A DNA stretch of 64,000 nucleotides from CAVXDY01 sp963721335 (GCA_963721335.1 CAVRIV010000002.1:186001-250000); one strand, 5' to 3'; shown: positions 36,454 to 44,399, counted from the stretch's first letter. Program-made: numbers and translations. Notes: generated from the letters alone by a model not told the origin.

Positions 36454-37371
36454 GTGAGCGGAGGCCCGAGCCGGTGGACCGGACGCCGGATGGTGGTGGC
36501 GCTGCTCGTCGCGGTTGTCGTGGTGCCGACGGTGCTGGCGGCGGCCGGCAACCAGGGGTCCCAGCCCCCGCCCCCGACGGCGCCGGGGCGCTTCCCGGAG
36601 CCGCCCGCGGTCGACCGGGCGACGGTGTGGGCCGTGGGGGACGGGGCGAAGTACTCGGAGGCCACGCTCGCCGTGTCGCGGCTGATCGAGCGCGCCCGGC
36701 CGACGCGCTTCCTCTACCTGGGCGACGTCTACGAGCGGGGGGACGCGGCCGACTTCGCGGCGAACTACCAGACGGTCTACGGGTCGATGCGCGACATCAC
36801 GCTCCCCACCCCGGGCAACCACGAGTGGGGACGGCGCACCGTGGGCTACGACCCCTATTGGTCCCGCGTCGCCGGCGGCCGCCCGCCGCCCTACTACGAC
36901 GTCTCCCTCGCCGGCTGGCAGATCATCAGCCTCAACTCCGAGATGGACCACGCGGCCGGCTCGGCGCAGCTGCGCTGGCTGCGGCGCAGGGTCGCCGGCC
37001 CGGGCTCCTGCCGCATCGCGTTCTGGCACCGCCCCCGCTACAGCGCCGGCACCCACGGCGACGCGCCCGACGTCCAGCCGTTCTGGGATGTACTGATCGG
37101 GCGCGCCGTGCTCGTGCTGAACGGCCACGATCACGACATGCAGCGCCTCCACCCGCACCGCGGGATCACCGAGATCGTCTCCGGGGCGGGAGGGCGCAGC
37201 CACTACGGGGTCGACCCGGACCGGCGTCTCGCGTTCTCGGACGGGAAGAACGACGGGGCGCTGCGGCTGCGGCTGCAGCCCGGCGTCGCCCGCTACGCCT
37301 TCGTCAGCGCGGCCGGGAGCGTGCTCGACTCCGGCGTCACCCACTGTCGCCGACCGCCATCGCGACCCTGA
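36454..37371 (+). CDS. Secreted metallophosphoesterase, 305 aa
   Basis: An N-terminal signal-anchor (GRRMVVALLVAVVVVPTVL) precedes a calcineurin-like phosphoesterase domain with motifs in order: AVGDGAKYSE, YLGDVYERGDAADF, TPGNHEWGRR, FWHRPRYSAGTHG and LNGHDHDMQRL. These residues bind two metals as in purple acid phosphatase-like and PhoD-like enzymes. It starts with GTG at 36454. The downstream peptidase overlaps its stop codon by a CTGA junction, so the two are co-translated. Confidence 0.9.
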   Translation: MSGGPSRWTGRRMVVALLVAVVVVPTVLAAAGNQGSQPPPPTAPGRFPEPPAVDRATVWAVGDGAKYSEATLAVSRLIERARPTRFLYLGDVYERGDAADFAANYQTVYGSMRDITLPTPGNHEWGRRTVGYDPYWSRVAGGRPPPYYDVSLAGWQIISLNSEMDHAAGSAQLRWLRRRVAGPGSCRIAFWHRPRYSAGTHGDAPDVQPFWDVLIGRAVLVLNGHDHDMQRLHPHRGITEIVSGAGGRSHYGVDPDRRLAFSDGKNDGALRLRLQPGVARYAFVSAAGSVLDSGVTHCRRPPSRP

Positions 37372-38237
37372 ACCGGCGCATCGGCCTCGCCGCCGTCCTG
37401 ACCCTCGCCATGGCGCTCGCCATCGGCTGCGCGGGCGGCAGCGCGGCCGGCACGGGCGACCGGTTCGACGCCGAGCGCGCCTTCGCCGAGCTCCGCGCGC
37501 AGGTGGCCCTGGGACCGCGCCCGGCCGGCTCAGCCGCCTCGCGTCGCCTTGCCGTGCGCCTGCGCGCGCAGATCCCCGGCGGGCGCTTCGAGAAGGTGCC
37601 GGGCGGGCTGCGCAACGTCGTGGGCCGGCTGCCGGGTCGCGGCAAGGCGATCCTCGTGGGGGCGCACTACGACACCAAGGACATCCCCGGGTTCGTCGGC
37701 GCCAACGACGGGGCGTCGGGCACGGCCACGGTGCTCGAGCTGGCGCGGGCCCTGCGCCCGGGGCGCCGCGCCTGCGACCGGGAGATCCGCTTCGTGTTCT
37801 TCGACGGCGAGGAGAGCCCCCGCGGCTCGGACGACTTCCTGCGCGACGGCGTGCGCGGCAGCCGCGCCTACGCGCGGGCGCACGCCGGTGAGCTCTCGGC
37901 CGTCGTGGTCGTCGACTTCGTGGGGGACAAGGACCTGTCGATCCCGCGCGAGGCCAGCTCCGACCCCGCCCTCTGGCAGCTCCTGCGCGCCGGCGCCGAG
38001 CGGGCGGGCACGATCCGGGCCTTCCCCCCGCGGGTGACCGGGGCCGTCCTCGACGACCACACCCCGTTCCAGGAGGCCGGGGTCCGCTCCATCGACCTCA
38101 TCGACTTCACCTATCCGTACTTCCACCGTCCCACGGACTCGCTCGACAAGGTCTCGGCTGCCAGCCTCGACGCCGCGGGCGAGGCATTGGTCGAGATGCT
38201 GGGGGACCTGGCGTCGCGGACGTGTCGCTCCGGGTGA
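37368..38237 (+). CDS. M28 family metallopeptidase (glutaminyl cyclase-like), about 289 aa
   Basis: The M28 zinc ligands appear in order: VGAHYDTKDIPGFVGANDGA (His and Asp), FFDGEESPRGSDDF (Glu), then VVVDFVGDKDL (Asp) and FTYPYFHRPTDSLDKV (His). This motif set fits M28 peptidases and glutaminyl-peptide cyclotransferases. The N-terminus (LNRRIGLAAVLTLAMALAIGC) is a lipoprotein-type signal ending in a lipobox. No ATG or GTG precedes that signal; CTG at 37368 overlaps the upstream TGA (CTGA) and is my choice. The only in-frame ATG (37410) would cut the signal peptide. Confidence 0.85.
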   Translation: MNRRIGLAAVLTLAMALAIGCAGGSAAGTGDRFDAERAFAELRAQVALGPRPAGSAASRRLAVRLRAQIPGGRFEKVPGGLRNVVGRLPGRGKAILVGAHYDTKDIPGFVGANDGASGTATVLELARALRPGRRACDREIRFVFFDGEESPRGSDDFLRDGVRGSRAYARAHAGELSAVVVVDFVGDKDLSIPREASSDPALWQLLRAGAERAGTIRAFPPRVTGAVLDDHTPFQEAGVRSIDLIDFTYPYFHRPTDSLDKVSAASLDAAGEALVEMLGDLASRTCRSG

Positions 38238-38259
38238 CGGTCGCCACCGAGACCGGCGA

Positions 38260-38279
38260 CGGCCGTGTGCCCACGGCCG
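38260..38279. terminator. Hairpin between convergent genes
   Basis: CGGCCGTG-TGCC-CACGGCCG is a perfect 8-bp stem with a 4-base loop, midway between the stops of the M28 peptidase (+) and the beta-propeller protein (-). There is no U-run, as is common in very GC-rich actinobacteria. It could serve both directions. Confidence 0.5.
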
Positions 38280-38295
38280 CCGCCCTTCGGTGTCC

Positions 38296-39351
38296 CTAGG
38301 GCTGGATCTTGTAGAGGGAACCGACCCCGTCGGTGACCCACACGAGCCCGCCCCCGACGGTCACGCACTGCACCGCGCCGGGCGTCGCCCCGGCCGGCAG
38401 CGTGCCGCTGGCGACCGTGGACAGGTCGGTCTGGCTCAGCCGGAACAGCAGGGCCGGCGTGCCGCCGAGCGAGTCCGGCCGCTGGGTGGCCCAGACCGCG
38501 TTCCCGCCGGCCGCCGTGCAGGTGAGCGTGATCGACAGGTCCTTGCTCACGGCGCCCGCGACGAGGCCGGTGGTGGGCGAGACCTTGTTGATCTGCCCGA
38601 GGTCGTTGGGCGTTGACTGGGACAGCCAGAAGAAGCTGGACCCGAAGGTGAGCCAGAGGGACCCGGCCGACCCGCCGGTGGCCGACCCCACCGGAAGCGT
38701 GTCCAGGACCGAGAGGTTCGAGGGCTTGCGCTTCTGGATCGACGCCTGGTTCGGCGTGACGATCCAGAGCGCGCTGTCGGCGGCGGAGAAGGCCTGCGGG
38801 ACCGGCCAGGTCTTGACGACCACCTTCGCCGTGTCCGGGTCGATGCTCGCCAGCTTCTGCCACGTGCGGACGCCCGCGACCCAGACGGAGCCCGATCCCA
38901 CCCCGAGCGTGTTGGCGCCGTTCTGGGCCCCGGGGCCGAGGTCGGTCGTCGTGCCGAGGTTGATCGAGATCGTCTTCCCGACCTTCGCGCCGGCGGTGTT
39001 CAGCGTCACGATCGAGGCCTTGGTCTTGGTGGAGCTGAGCACCCAGATGCGGTTGAAGCCCGCCCGGATGTCGCGCGGGTTGGGACCGGTCGACGTCGTC
39101 TTCACGGCGCCGGTCGTCGCGTCCACCCTGCTGACGCTGCCGTTCCCGTTGAGCGTCCAGGCCGCCCCGTATCCGTAGGTGACGCGGTTCGGGCTCGGCC
39201 CGACCTTCGTCGTCGAGAGCACGTTGAACGGGCTCGTCACCTGGTTCGCCTGGGCGGGTGCCTCCGCCCCCGCCGGCGCCGTCGCCACGAGCGCCGCCAA
39301 CGCGCCCAGCACCACCCCGCCGATCACCGTTCTCCGAACCGCGTTCACCAA
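38296..39351 (-). CDS. Secreted beta-propeller-like protein, 351 aa
   Basis: A signal peptide (VNAVRRTVIGGVVLGALAAL, AGAEA at the cleavage region) precedes repeated strands of the type YGAAWTLNGNGSVSRVDATT, SGSVWVAGVRTWQKLASIDP, and GGGLVWVTDGVGSLYKIQP. The W-V/L-x repeat with GxxxW spacing resembles virginiamycin B lyase-like or YncE-type propellers, but no catalytic residues can be assigned. It is monocistronic and convergent with the peptidase operon. Confidence 0.7.
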   Translation of the reverse strand: MVNAVRRTVIGGVVLGALAALVATAPAGAEAPAQANQVTSPFNVLSTTKVGPSPNRVTYGYGAAWTLNGNGSVSRVDATTGAVKTTSTGPNPRDIRAGFNRIWVLSSTKTKASIVTLNTAGAKVGKTISINLGTTTDLGPGAQNGANTLGVGSGSVWVAGVRTWQKLASIDPDTAKVVVKTWPVPQAFSAADSALWIVTPNQASIQKRKPSNLSVLDTLPVGSATGGSAGSLWLTFGSSFFWLSQSTPNDLGQINKVSPTTGLVAGAVSKDLSITLTCTAAGGNAVWATQRPDSLGGTPALLFRLSQTDLSTVASGTLPAGATPGAVQCVTVGGGLVWVTDGVGSLYKIQP

Positions 39352-39493
39352 GCCACCCCCGGGATCCGATGACGAATCACGAACGCAGCGTTCCTACCCC
39401 AGGCTCGGCGAATTGGACAAGACCGCGGCCCCGGCCCTCGGCGGTTCCGGTCAGTTCGCCTCCGGGATCAGCAGTGGACCGGACCCCCGCCCG

Positions 39494-39646
39494 TCACGGA
39501 CGGGGGATCAGAACCGGGGCGGTCGCGGTGCGGCGGTCGGCGGCCTCGTTCGCCCGGCGCCGGCGCAGGACCCGCCGCCGTCGCGGTGCGGGCCGGAGCG
39601 TGTCGCGCAGGCCCGGAGCCGACGCGGTGTGAAGGATGTTGTACAT
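39494..39646 (-). CDS. Small arginine-rich protein, 50 aa
   Basis: A short reading frame begins MYNILHTASAPGLRDTLRPA and continues with an Arg-rich core (PRRRRVLRRRRANEAADRR). Its ATG at 39646 is preceded by a perfect AGGAGG with good spacing, which is the main support. The protein is strongly basic, with no membrane segment. It sits in the gap between the beta-propeller gene and a small zinc-ribbon gene, same strand. I do not recognise a family. It could also be a leader or spurious frame. Confidence 0.45.
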   Translation of the reverse strand: MYNILHTASAPGLRDTLRPAPRRRRVLRRRRANEAADRRTATAPVLIPRP

Positions 39647-39731
39647 GTGACCTCCTGAGCCCGTTTGCGCGTCCAGACCGGACGATCCGCACGCGTTGGT
39701 GGCACGCTACGACGGGCCGCTTAGCCGGCGA

Positions 39732-39911
39732 TTACGCGGGACTTACCAACTCGGTGTGAGGGTGTTGAGCACGCCCCGTGAGCACGCCCCCAGGGCGGCC
39801 GCACCCGCAGACGAACGCCACCTCGATGCCGTCGGGCGTGCTGGTGAGCCCGACGATCTGACGGGTCCCGATCAGCACCCGTCCGCACTCCCCGCACTCG
39901 ACGTCCAGCAT
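39732..39911 (-). CDS. Small zinc-ribbon-like protein, 59 aa
   Basis: The sequence shows CGECG near residue 6 and CGCG near residue 34, the spacing of a CxxC...CxC zinc ribbon, within MLDVECGECGRVLIGTRQIV and VAFVCGCGRPGGVL. GGAG precedes the ATG at 39911. It is divergent from the MocR-type regulator at 40070, and the intervening 158 bp carry palindromes, so it is a likely target of that regulator. Function is unknown; a small metal-binding or adaptor protein is possible. Confidence 0.65.
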   Translation of the reverse strand: MLDVECGECGRVLIGTRQIVGLTSTPDGIEVAFVCGCGRPGGVLTGRAQHPHTELVSPA

Positions 39912-39962
39912 TGCTCCACCCCCTTGATGCGGAAACGACCCGGCGGGCCGCCTCGTGAGGTA

Positions 39963-40071
39963 CCAATCTGACCTGATTGGACTCTGATAGGTCGCCTCAC
40001 GACCAATTGGACTTAGTTTCGACAACTGCGGCTTGCACATCAATGGCCTTTGGGGGACTATTGGATCCAAT
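39963..40071. promoter_or_regulatory. Array of CCAAT/ATTGG palindromes upstream of the MocR gene
   Basis: Three symmetrical elements occur: CCAATC-tgacct-GATTGG (39963-39980), CCAATTGG (40003-40010) and ATTGGATCCAAT (40060-40071). The last contains the ATG start of the MocR gene. All share the half-site ATTGG. The region also separates the divergent zinc-ribbon gene. The AT-rich motifs stand out in GC-rich surroundings. They are probably operators for the MocR-type regulator and would allow self-repression at the start codon. Binding is inferred. Confidence 0.65.
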
Positions 40072-41524
40072 GAAGGTCTCGCCTGATCGATTGAGCACGC
40101 TCCTGGGGCCGTGGGCCGTGGGGACGGGCCCCCTCTACGACCGGCTCGCGCGCGCCCTGGCGGCGTGCATCGACCGCGGGGAGCTGGGCGTGGGCGCCGT
40201 CCTCCCCACGGAGCGCGACCTGGCCCGGCGCCTCGAGGTGAGCCGGACGACCGTCGTGGGCGCCTACGGCGAGCTGAAGGACGCGGGGAGGCTCGACAGC
40301 CGCCAGGGCCGCGGCACCTGGGTCCGCGCGTCCGACGCGCCCCCATCGGGCGAGCGGCCCTTCTCGGCCGAGCTCTACAGCGGCCTGCTCCGCCAGGACG
40401 ACGGCATGATCGAGCTGACCGCGGCATGCCCCCCGCCGACGTCGGTCGTGAGCCGGGTCCTGGACGAGATGTCCGGCGAGGGGCTGACCGACGTCGTGAG
40501 CGGGACGGGCTACCTCCCCGCAGGCCTCCCCGAGCTGCGCCGTCAGGTGGCCGCGCTGATGACCGCCGAGGGGGTGCCGACGCGGAGCGACGAGATCCTC
40601 ATCACCACGGGCGCGCAGCAGGCGATCGGCCTGGTCACCACGCTCCTGGGCGAGCCGGGCTCGCCGGTGCTGACGGAGGAGGTCACCTACCCCGGCGCGC
40701 TCGACGTGGTGCGCGGTTCCGGGATGCGGCCGATCGGCGTCGCGCTCGACGAGCGCGGGATCGTGCCCGAGGCGCTGGAGGATCTCCTGGAGCGGGTGCG
40801 CCCGCGCTTCGTCTATCTGGTCCCCGCCCACCAGAACCCCACCGGGTCGGTGCTCTCGGAGCGTCGCAGCCGCCTCGTCGCCGAGCTCGCGGCCCGCTCG
40901 CGCGTGCCGGTGGTGGAGGACCTGGCGCTGCGCCGGCTGCTGCTGGGGGACCGCCGCCCTCTCCCTGCACCGATCGCCGCGCACGCACCGGAGACCGTCA
41001 TCAGCATCGGCTCGGTGAGCAAGGTGCTGTGGGCGGGCCTGCGGATCGGCTGGATCCGGGCCCCCCATCCGGTCGTGGAGCGCCTGACCCGCCTGAAGAT
41101 CGCCGCTGACATGGGCACCAGCGTCCTCTCCCAGCACCTGGCCGCGCGTCTCCTGCCGAGCATCGACGAGGCGACCGAGGAGCGCCGCCGGCACCTGGTC
41201 ACGGGCTACGAGGCGCTGTCCGCCTCCCTCGAGGAGCACCTGCCCGAGTGGACCTGGGACCCTCCCCGCGGCGGCTGCACGCTGTGGGTGCGGCTGCCGA
41301 GCGGCGACGCCCGCGCGTTCGGTCAGGTGGCCCAGCGCTGCGGCGTGAACGTGGTCCCGGGCCAGGTGCTCTCGGCCGAGGGCGGCCACGGTGACCGGCT
41401 GCGCCTGCCGTTCGTGTACGAGCCGCCGGTCATCGCCGAGGCCGTGCGCCGCATGGCCGTGGCGTGGGACCTCTACGCGGGGCGCGGCTCCCAGGTGGAG
41501 CGGGAGGAGAGCCTCATCGTGTGA
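40070..41524 (+). CDS. MocR/GntR-type regulator with PLP aminotransferase-like domain, 484 aa
   Basis: The N-terminal GntR winged helix is clear (LYDRLARALAACIDRGELG, then LARRLEVSRTTVVGAYGELK). A fold-type I aminotransferase-like domain follows with SGTGYLPAGLPELRRQVAAL, TTGAQQAIGL, PAHQNPTGSVLSERR and the PLP-lysine region SIGSVSKVLWAGLRIGWI. MocR proteins use PLP or a PLP adduct as effector and often control amino acid or vitamin B6 pathways. The start is ATG at 40070, inside a palindrome; the longer frame from 39977 lies in the operator region and is rejected. The frame runs head-on into the PhzF gene. Confidence 0.92.
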   Translation: MKVSPDRLSTLLGPWAVGTGPLYDRLARALAACIDRGELGVGAVLPTERDLARRLEVSRTTVVGAYGELKDAGRLDSRQGRGTWVRASDAPPSGERPFSAELYSGLLRQDDGMIELTAACPPPTSVVSRVLDEMSGEGLTDVVSGTGYLPAGLPELRRQVAALMTAEGVPTRSDEILITTGAQQAIGLVTTLLGEPGSPVLTEEVTYPGALDVVRGSGMRPIGVALDERGIVPEALEDLLERVRPRFVYLVPAHQNPTGSVLSERRSRLVAELAARSRVPVVEDLALRRLLLGDRRPLPAPIAAHAPETVISIGSVSKVLWAGLRIGWIRAPHPVVERLTRLKIAADMGTSVLSQHLAARLLPSIDEATEERRRHLVTGYEALSASLEEHLPEWTWDPPRGGCTLWVRLPSGDARAFGQVAQRCGVNVVPGQVLSAEGGHGDRLRLPFVYEPPVIAEAVRRMAVAWDLYAGRGSQVEREESLIV

Positions 41525-41536
41525 CGGCGGGCCGGC

Positions 41537-42338
41537 TCAGACCGTGAGCCGCCCCTCCATCACCGTGACCGCCCGGCCCGCGAGACCCGACGCGCTCGCC
41601 CCACACCTCGACGTAGACGATCCCGCCGCGCCGCGAGGCCTGGTGGCAGACGAGCCGCCGGCGGCCGAGGCGCTCGGACCAGTACGGCCCCAGTGCGCAG
41701 TGCGCCGAGCCGGTGACCGGATCCTCGGGGATGCCCGCAGCCGGGCGCGAAGTAGCGAGAGGTGACGTCGGCTCCGTCGATGCCGCCCGCGGCCGTCAGG
41801 ATGACGCCCTGTCCGGGCAGCGCGGCGAGGCGCTCCATGTCGGGTGCCGCGCGCACGACCTCCTCGACCGAGGAGACCTCGACGAGCCAGTTGACAAGCG
41901 CCCGCCCCACCCAGACGGGGGCCACCCCGAGCGCCTCGATCAACCCGGCCGGCGGCTCGTCCGCTCGGGGACGGCGGCGGGGAAGTCCATGGCGATCAGC
42001 TCCCCGTCGCGCGCGGCCGTGAGCGTGCCGCTGAGGGTGGAGAACGAGATCGCGGCGTCGGGCGCGACGCTGCCGGTGCTCCAGAGCACGTGCGCGCTCG
42101 CCAGCGTCGCGTGGCCGCACAGCTCCACCTCCACCGCCGGGGTGAACCACCGCAGGCCGTACGCGCCGGGCGCGCCCTCGGGCAGCAGGAAGGCGGTCTC
42201 GGACAGGTTCATCTCCGACGCGACGGCCTGCATCCAGGCGGGGTCGGCCTCCTCGGCCAGCAGGCAGACGGCCGCGGGATTGCCGGCGAAGGGCCGCTCG
42301 GTGAAGGCGTCAACCTGGTGCAGGGGAAGGCCGGGCAT
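41537..42338 (-). CDS. PhzF family isomerase, three frameshifts
   Basis: The N-terminus LHQVDAFTERPFAGNPAAVC and the motif VELCGHATLASAHVL, with the catalytic Glu in ASEMNLSETAFLLP, identify PhzF/YddE-type isomerases. The protein then continues through frame changes near 41952, 41742 and 41592: GLIEALGVAPVWVGRALVNW, AAGIPEDPVTGSAHCALGPYW, and GLAGRAVTVMEGRLTV at the end. All conserved parts are there, so sequence error is likely. The ATG at 42338 overlaps the stop of the upstream XRE-cupin gene (TGATG), showing an operon. Substrate is unknown. Confidence 0.75.
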
Positions 42339-42895
42339 CACGGGTAGTCCATCACGAGGACCGCGGAGCTGTCGGCCTCGAGCGCCTCGTAGCCGTGGGG
42401 CACGTCGCCCGGGAAGGACACCAGGTCGCCTCGGGAGAGGCGCACCGGGGCGTCGAGCGGCCCCACCTCCATGGCGCCGGCGGTCACGATCAGATGCTCG
42501 CGCACCCCGGCGGGGTGGGGGTCGGCCCGGTGCGCCGGACCCGGCTGCGACTCGAGGCGGTAGATCTCGCTCGCGCCGCGGCGCCCCGTGGCCGCGAGCA
42601 GGCGCACCAGGAAGGGAGCGCCCTCGGCGTCGATCCGGATGCCCTCGCCCGCGCGGAGCACCCGCACGGCGGGCGCGTACGGGGACACCAGCTCACCGAA
42701 CGGAACGCCGAGGGCCGTCGCGAGCGCCCACAGCGTCTCCATGCTCGGATTCGCCTTGCCCGACTCGATCTGGGACAGCGTCGACTTGCCCACCCCCGCC
42801 AGCGCGGCCAGCTCGGACAGGGACAGGCGCCGGCGCGCGCGATGGCGCCGCACGTTGTCGGCCACGACGGCCACGAGGTCTCCGGCGCCCTCCAC
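42338..42895 (-). CDS. XRE-cupin transcriptional regulator, 185 aa
   Basis: An N-terminal helix-turn-helix (RRHRARRRLSLSELAALAGV, GKSTLSQIESGKANPS) is followed by a cupin sensor domain with SRGDLVSFPGDVPHGYEALE near the end. XRE-cupin proteins usually control genes for the breakdown or export of a small molecule, often an amino acid. It starts with GTG at 42895, only 19 bp from the divergent AzlC start, and is followed by PhzF with overlapping codons. It probably controls both PhzF and the AzlCD exporter. Confidence 0.88.
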   Translation of the reverse strand: MEGAGDLVAVVADNVRRHRARRRLSLSELAALAGVGKSTLSQIESGKANPSMETLWALATALGVPFGELVSPYAPAVRVLRAGEGIRIDAEGAPFLVRLLAATGRRGASEIYRLESQPGPAHRADPHPAGVREHLIVTAGAMEVGPLDAPVRLSRGDLVSFPGDVPHGYEALEADSSAVLVMDYP

Positions 42896-42908
42896 TGTTC
42901 TACTATAC

Positions 42909-42923
42909 CGAACGATGCGTTCG
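42909..42923. promoter_or_regulatory. Inverted repeat spanning the AzlC start codon
   Basis: CGAACG-ATG-CGTTCG is a perfect 6-bp inverted repeat around the ATG of azlC. TACTATA at 42901-42907 lies just upstream and could provide -10 boxes in both directions, which would make both transcripts nearly leaderless. Operator role for the XRE-cupin protein is inferred. Confidence 0.5.
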
Positions 42924-43589
42924 TTGAACGATCCATTGCTGCGGCAGGCGGTCGCGATCGCCCTGGCGGTCGGGGCCTTCGGGATCTCGTTCGGCGTCAT
43001 CTGCGCCGACGCCGATCTCTCCCTTGCGAAGGCGCTCGCGCTGTCGGGCCTCGTCTACGGCGGATCGGCCCAGCTCGCGGCCGTGGGGGTGGCGGCCGCG
43101 GGGGGCACCGCCTTCGCGGCGGTGCTCGCGGGCCTGCTGCTGTCGGCGCGCAACGTCGCCTTCGGGGTGGCCCTGGCGCCGATCCTCACCGGCTCGCTCG
43201 GCCGGCGCCTGCTGGCGTCGCACGTCCTCATCGATCAGTCGGCCGGCGTCGCCCTCGCGCAGCCCGAGCCGGCGCGCGCCCGGCGCGCGTTCTGGCTCAC
43301 GGGTGTCGCGGTCCTGATCCTGTGGCTGGCCGGCACCGCCGCGGGCTGGGCGCTGACCGGCTCGATCGACGTCGAGGCGGTGGGCCTCGACGCGGCGATC
43401 CCGGCCGTCTTCGTCGCCCTGCTGGTGCCGCGCCTCGACCGCCCCGAAGGCCGGGCGTCGGCCATCGTGGGCGCCGGGATCGCCCTGGCCCTCACACCCT
43501 TCGCCGCCCCCGGGCTCCCCATCCTCGCGGCAGCGCTCGGCGCCGGCGCAGGCCTGCTGGTGTCGGCAGGCCGGGGCGCGCCGGCGTGA
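42915..43589 (+). CDS. azlC: AzlC family branched-chain amino acid permease, 224 aa
   Basis: The protein has the AzlC hallmark segments GAFGISFGVICADADLSLAK, LVYGGSAQLAAVGVAAAGG, LLLSARNVAFGVALAPIL and ASHVLIDQSAGVAL, with about six membrane helices. With AzlD it exports branched-chain amino acids or analogues. ATG at 42915 sits 19 bp from the divergent XRE-cupin gene and lacks a ribosome site. The longer upstream frame crosses the regulator gene and is rejected. azlD follows with a four-base overlap. Confidence 0.92.
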   Translation: MRSLNDPLLRQAVAIALAVGAFGISFGVICADADLSLAKALALSGLVYGGSAQLAAVGVAAAGGTAFAAVLAGLLLSARNVAFGVALAPILTGSLGRRLLASHVLIDQSAGVALAQPEPARARRAFWLTGVAVLILWLAGTAAGWALTGSIDVEAVGLDAAIPAVFVALLVPRLDRPEGRASAIVGAGIALALTPFAAPGLPILAAALGAGAGLLVSAGRGAPA

Positions 43590-43894
43590 GCTGGGCCGCG
43601 ATCCTCGCCCTGGCCGCCGGCACCTACGCGATGAAGGCGGCCGGTCCGGTGCTGCTGGGCGGCCGGCGCCTGCCGCCGCGGGTGGAGCGCGCGGTCGATC
43701 AGATGCCGGCGGCGCTGCTGGCGGCGCTGGTGGCGGTGCAGACCCTGACGCACGAGGGCGACCTCACCCTCGACGCGCGCGCGCCCGGCGTGGCCGCCGC
43801 CGCGGTCGCGGCCTGGCGCGGGGCACCGTTCCTCGTGGTGGTGGCCGTCGCCATGGCGGTCACGGCGGGGGTGCGGTCAGCGGCCGGCGCATGA
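43586..43894 (+). CDS. azlD: AzlD family protein, 102 aa
   Basis: A small protein with four hydrophobic segments and the AzlD motif TYAMKAAGPVLLGGRRLPPR, VDQMPAALLAALVAVQ, typical of the AzlC partner. GTG at 43586 overlaps the azlC stop (GTGA). Its last 35 bases overlap the 3' end of the convergent acetyltransferase gene. Confidence 0.9.
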   Translation: MSWAAILALAAGTYAMKAAGPVLLGGRRLPPRVERAVDQMPAALLAALVAVQTLTHEGDLTLDARAPGVAAAAVAAWRGAPFLVVVAVAMAVTAGVRSAAGA

Positions 43895-44318
43895 GCACGT
43901 GCGGGATCCCGGCGTCCTCGAACTCCTCGCCCTCGGCCACGTAGCCGGCCCGCGCGTAGAAGTCGCGGGCCGTGAGCTGCGCGTGCAGCTCCACCTCCGT
44001 CGCCCCGCTGGCCCGGGCCTGCCGGTGGGCGGCGCCGAGGAGGTCCGCGCCCACCCCGCGGCCGCGGTACGTGCGCGCCACGGCCATCCGCTGAAGACGT
44101 GCCGAGGCTCCCAGGAAGCGGAGACGGCAGGTGCCGACCACGACGCCGCCGGCCACGGCCACCAGGTGCAGAGCGGTGGCATCGTGCTCGTCGTGCTCGA
44201 GCTCCTCGGGCACCCCCTGCTCCAGGCAGAAGACGGCGTGGCGCAGCGCGAGCGCCCCGCCCAGGTCGCCGCTCGCCGCCACGCGGACGGTCCACGGCTC
44301 TCCCCGGACCTGGTTCAC
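43860..44318 (-). CDS. GNAT acetyltransferase (ElaA-like), 152 aa
   Basis: The N-terminus ALRHAVFCLEQGVPEELEHD is typical of ElaA-like GNAT proteins, and the acetyl-CoA loop is MAVARTYRGRGVGADLLGAA (R/QxxGxG/A). C-terminal strand FYARAGYVAEGEEFEDAGIP follows the fold. Substrate unknown. GTG at 44318 is used; a start a few codons inside is possible. The gene tail overlaps the tail of azlD by 35 bp. Confidence 0.88.
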   Translation of the reverse strand: MNQVRGEPWTVRVAASGDLGGALALRHAVFCLEQGVPEELEHDEHDATALHLVAVAGGVVVGTCRLRFLGASARLQRMAVARTYRGRGVGADLLGAAHRQARASGATEVELHAQLTARDFYARAGYVAEGEEFEDAGIPHVLMRRPLTAPPP

Positions 44319-44399
44319 GCGCCCGCGCCCCCCGTCGCCCGGTAGGCTGGCTCGCAACGAATGACACGATGGCCCGGTGGGGCTCGGAAAGGAATGCGA

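Noticed and set aside
39258..39730. Several plus- and minus-strand open frames in the gap before the MocR gene
   Set aside because: Arg/Pro-rich random frames without ribosome sites, except the 50-codon frame at 39494-39646 that I kept.
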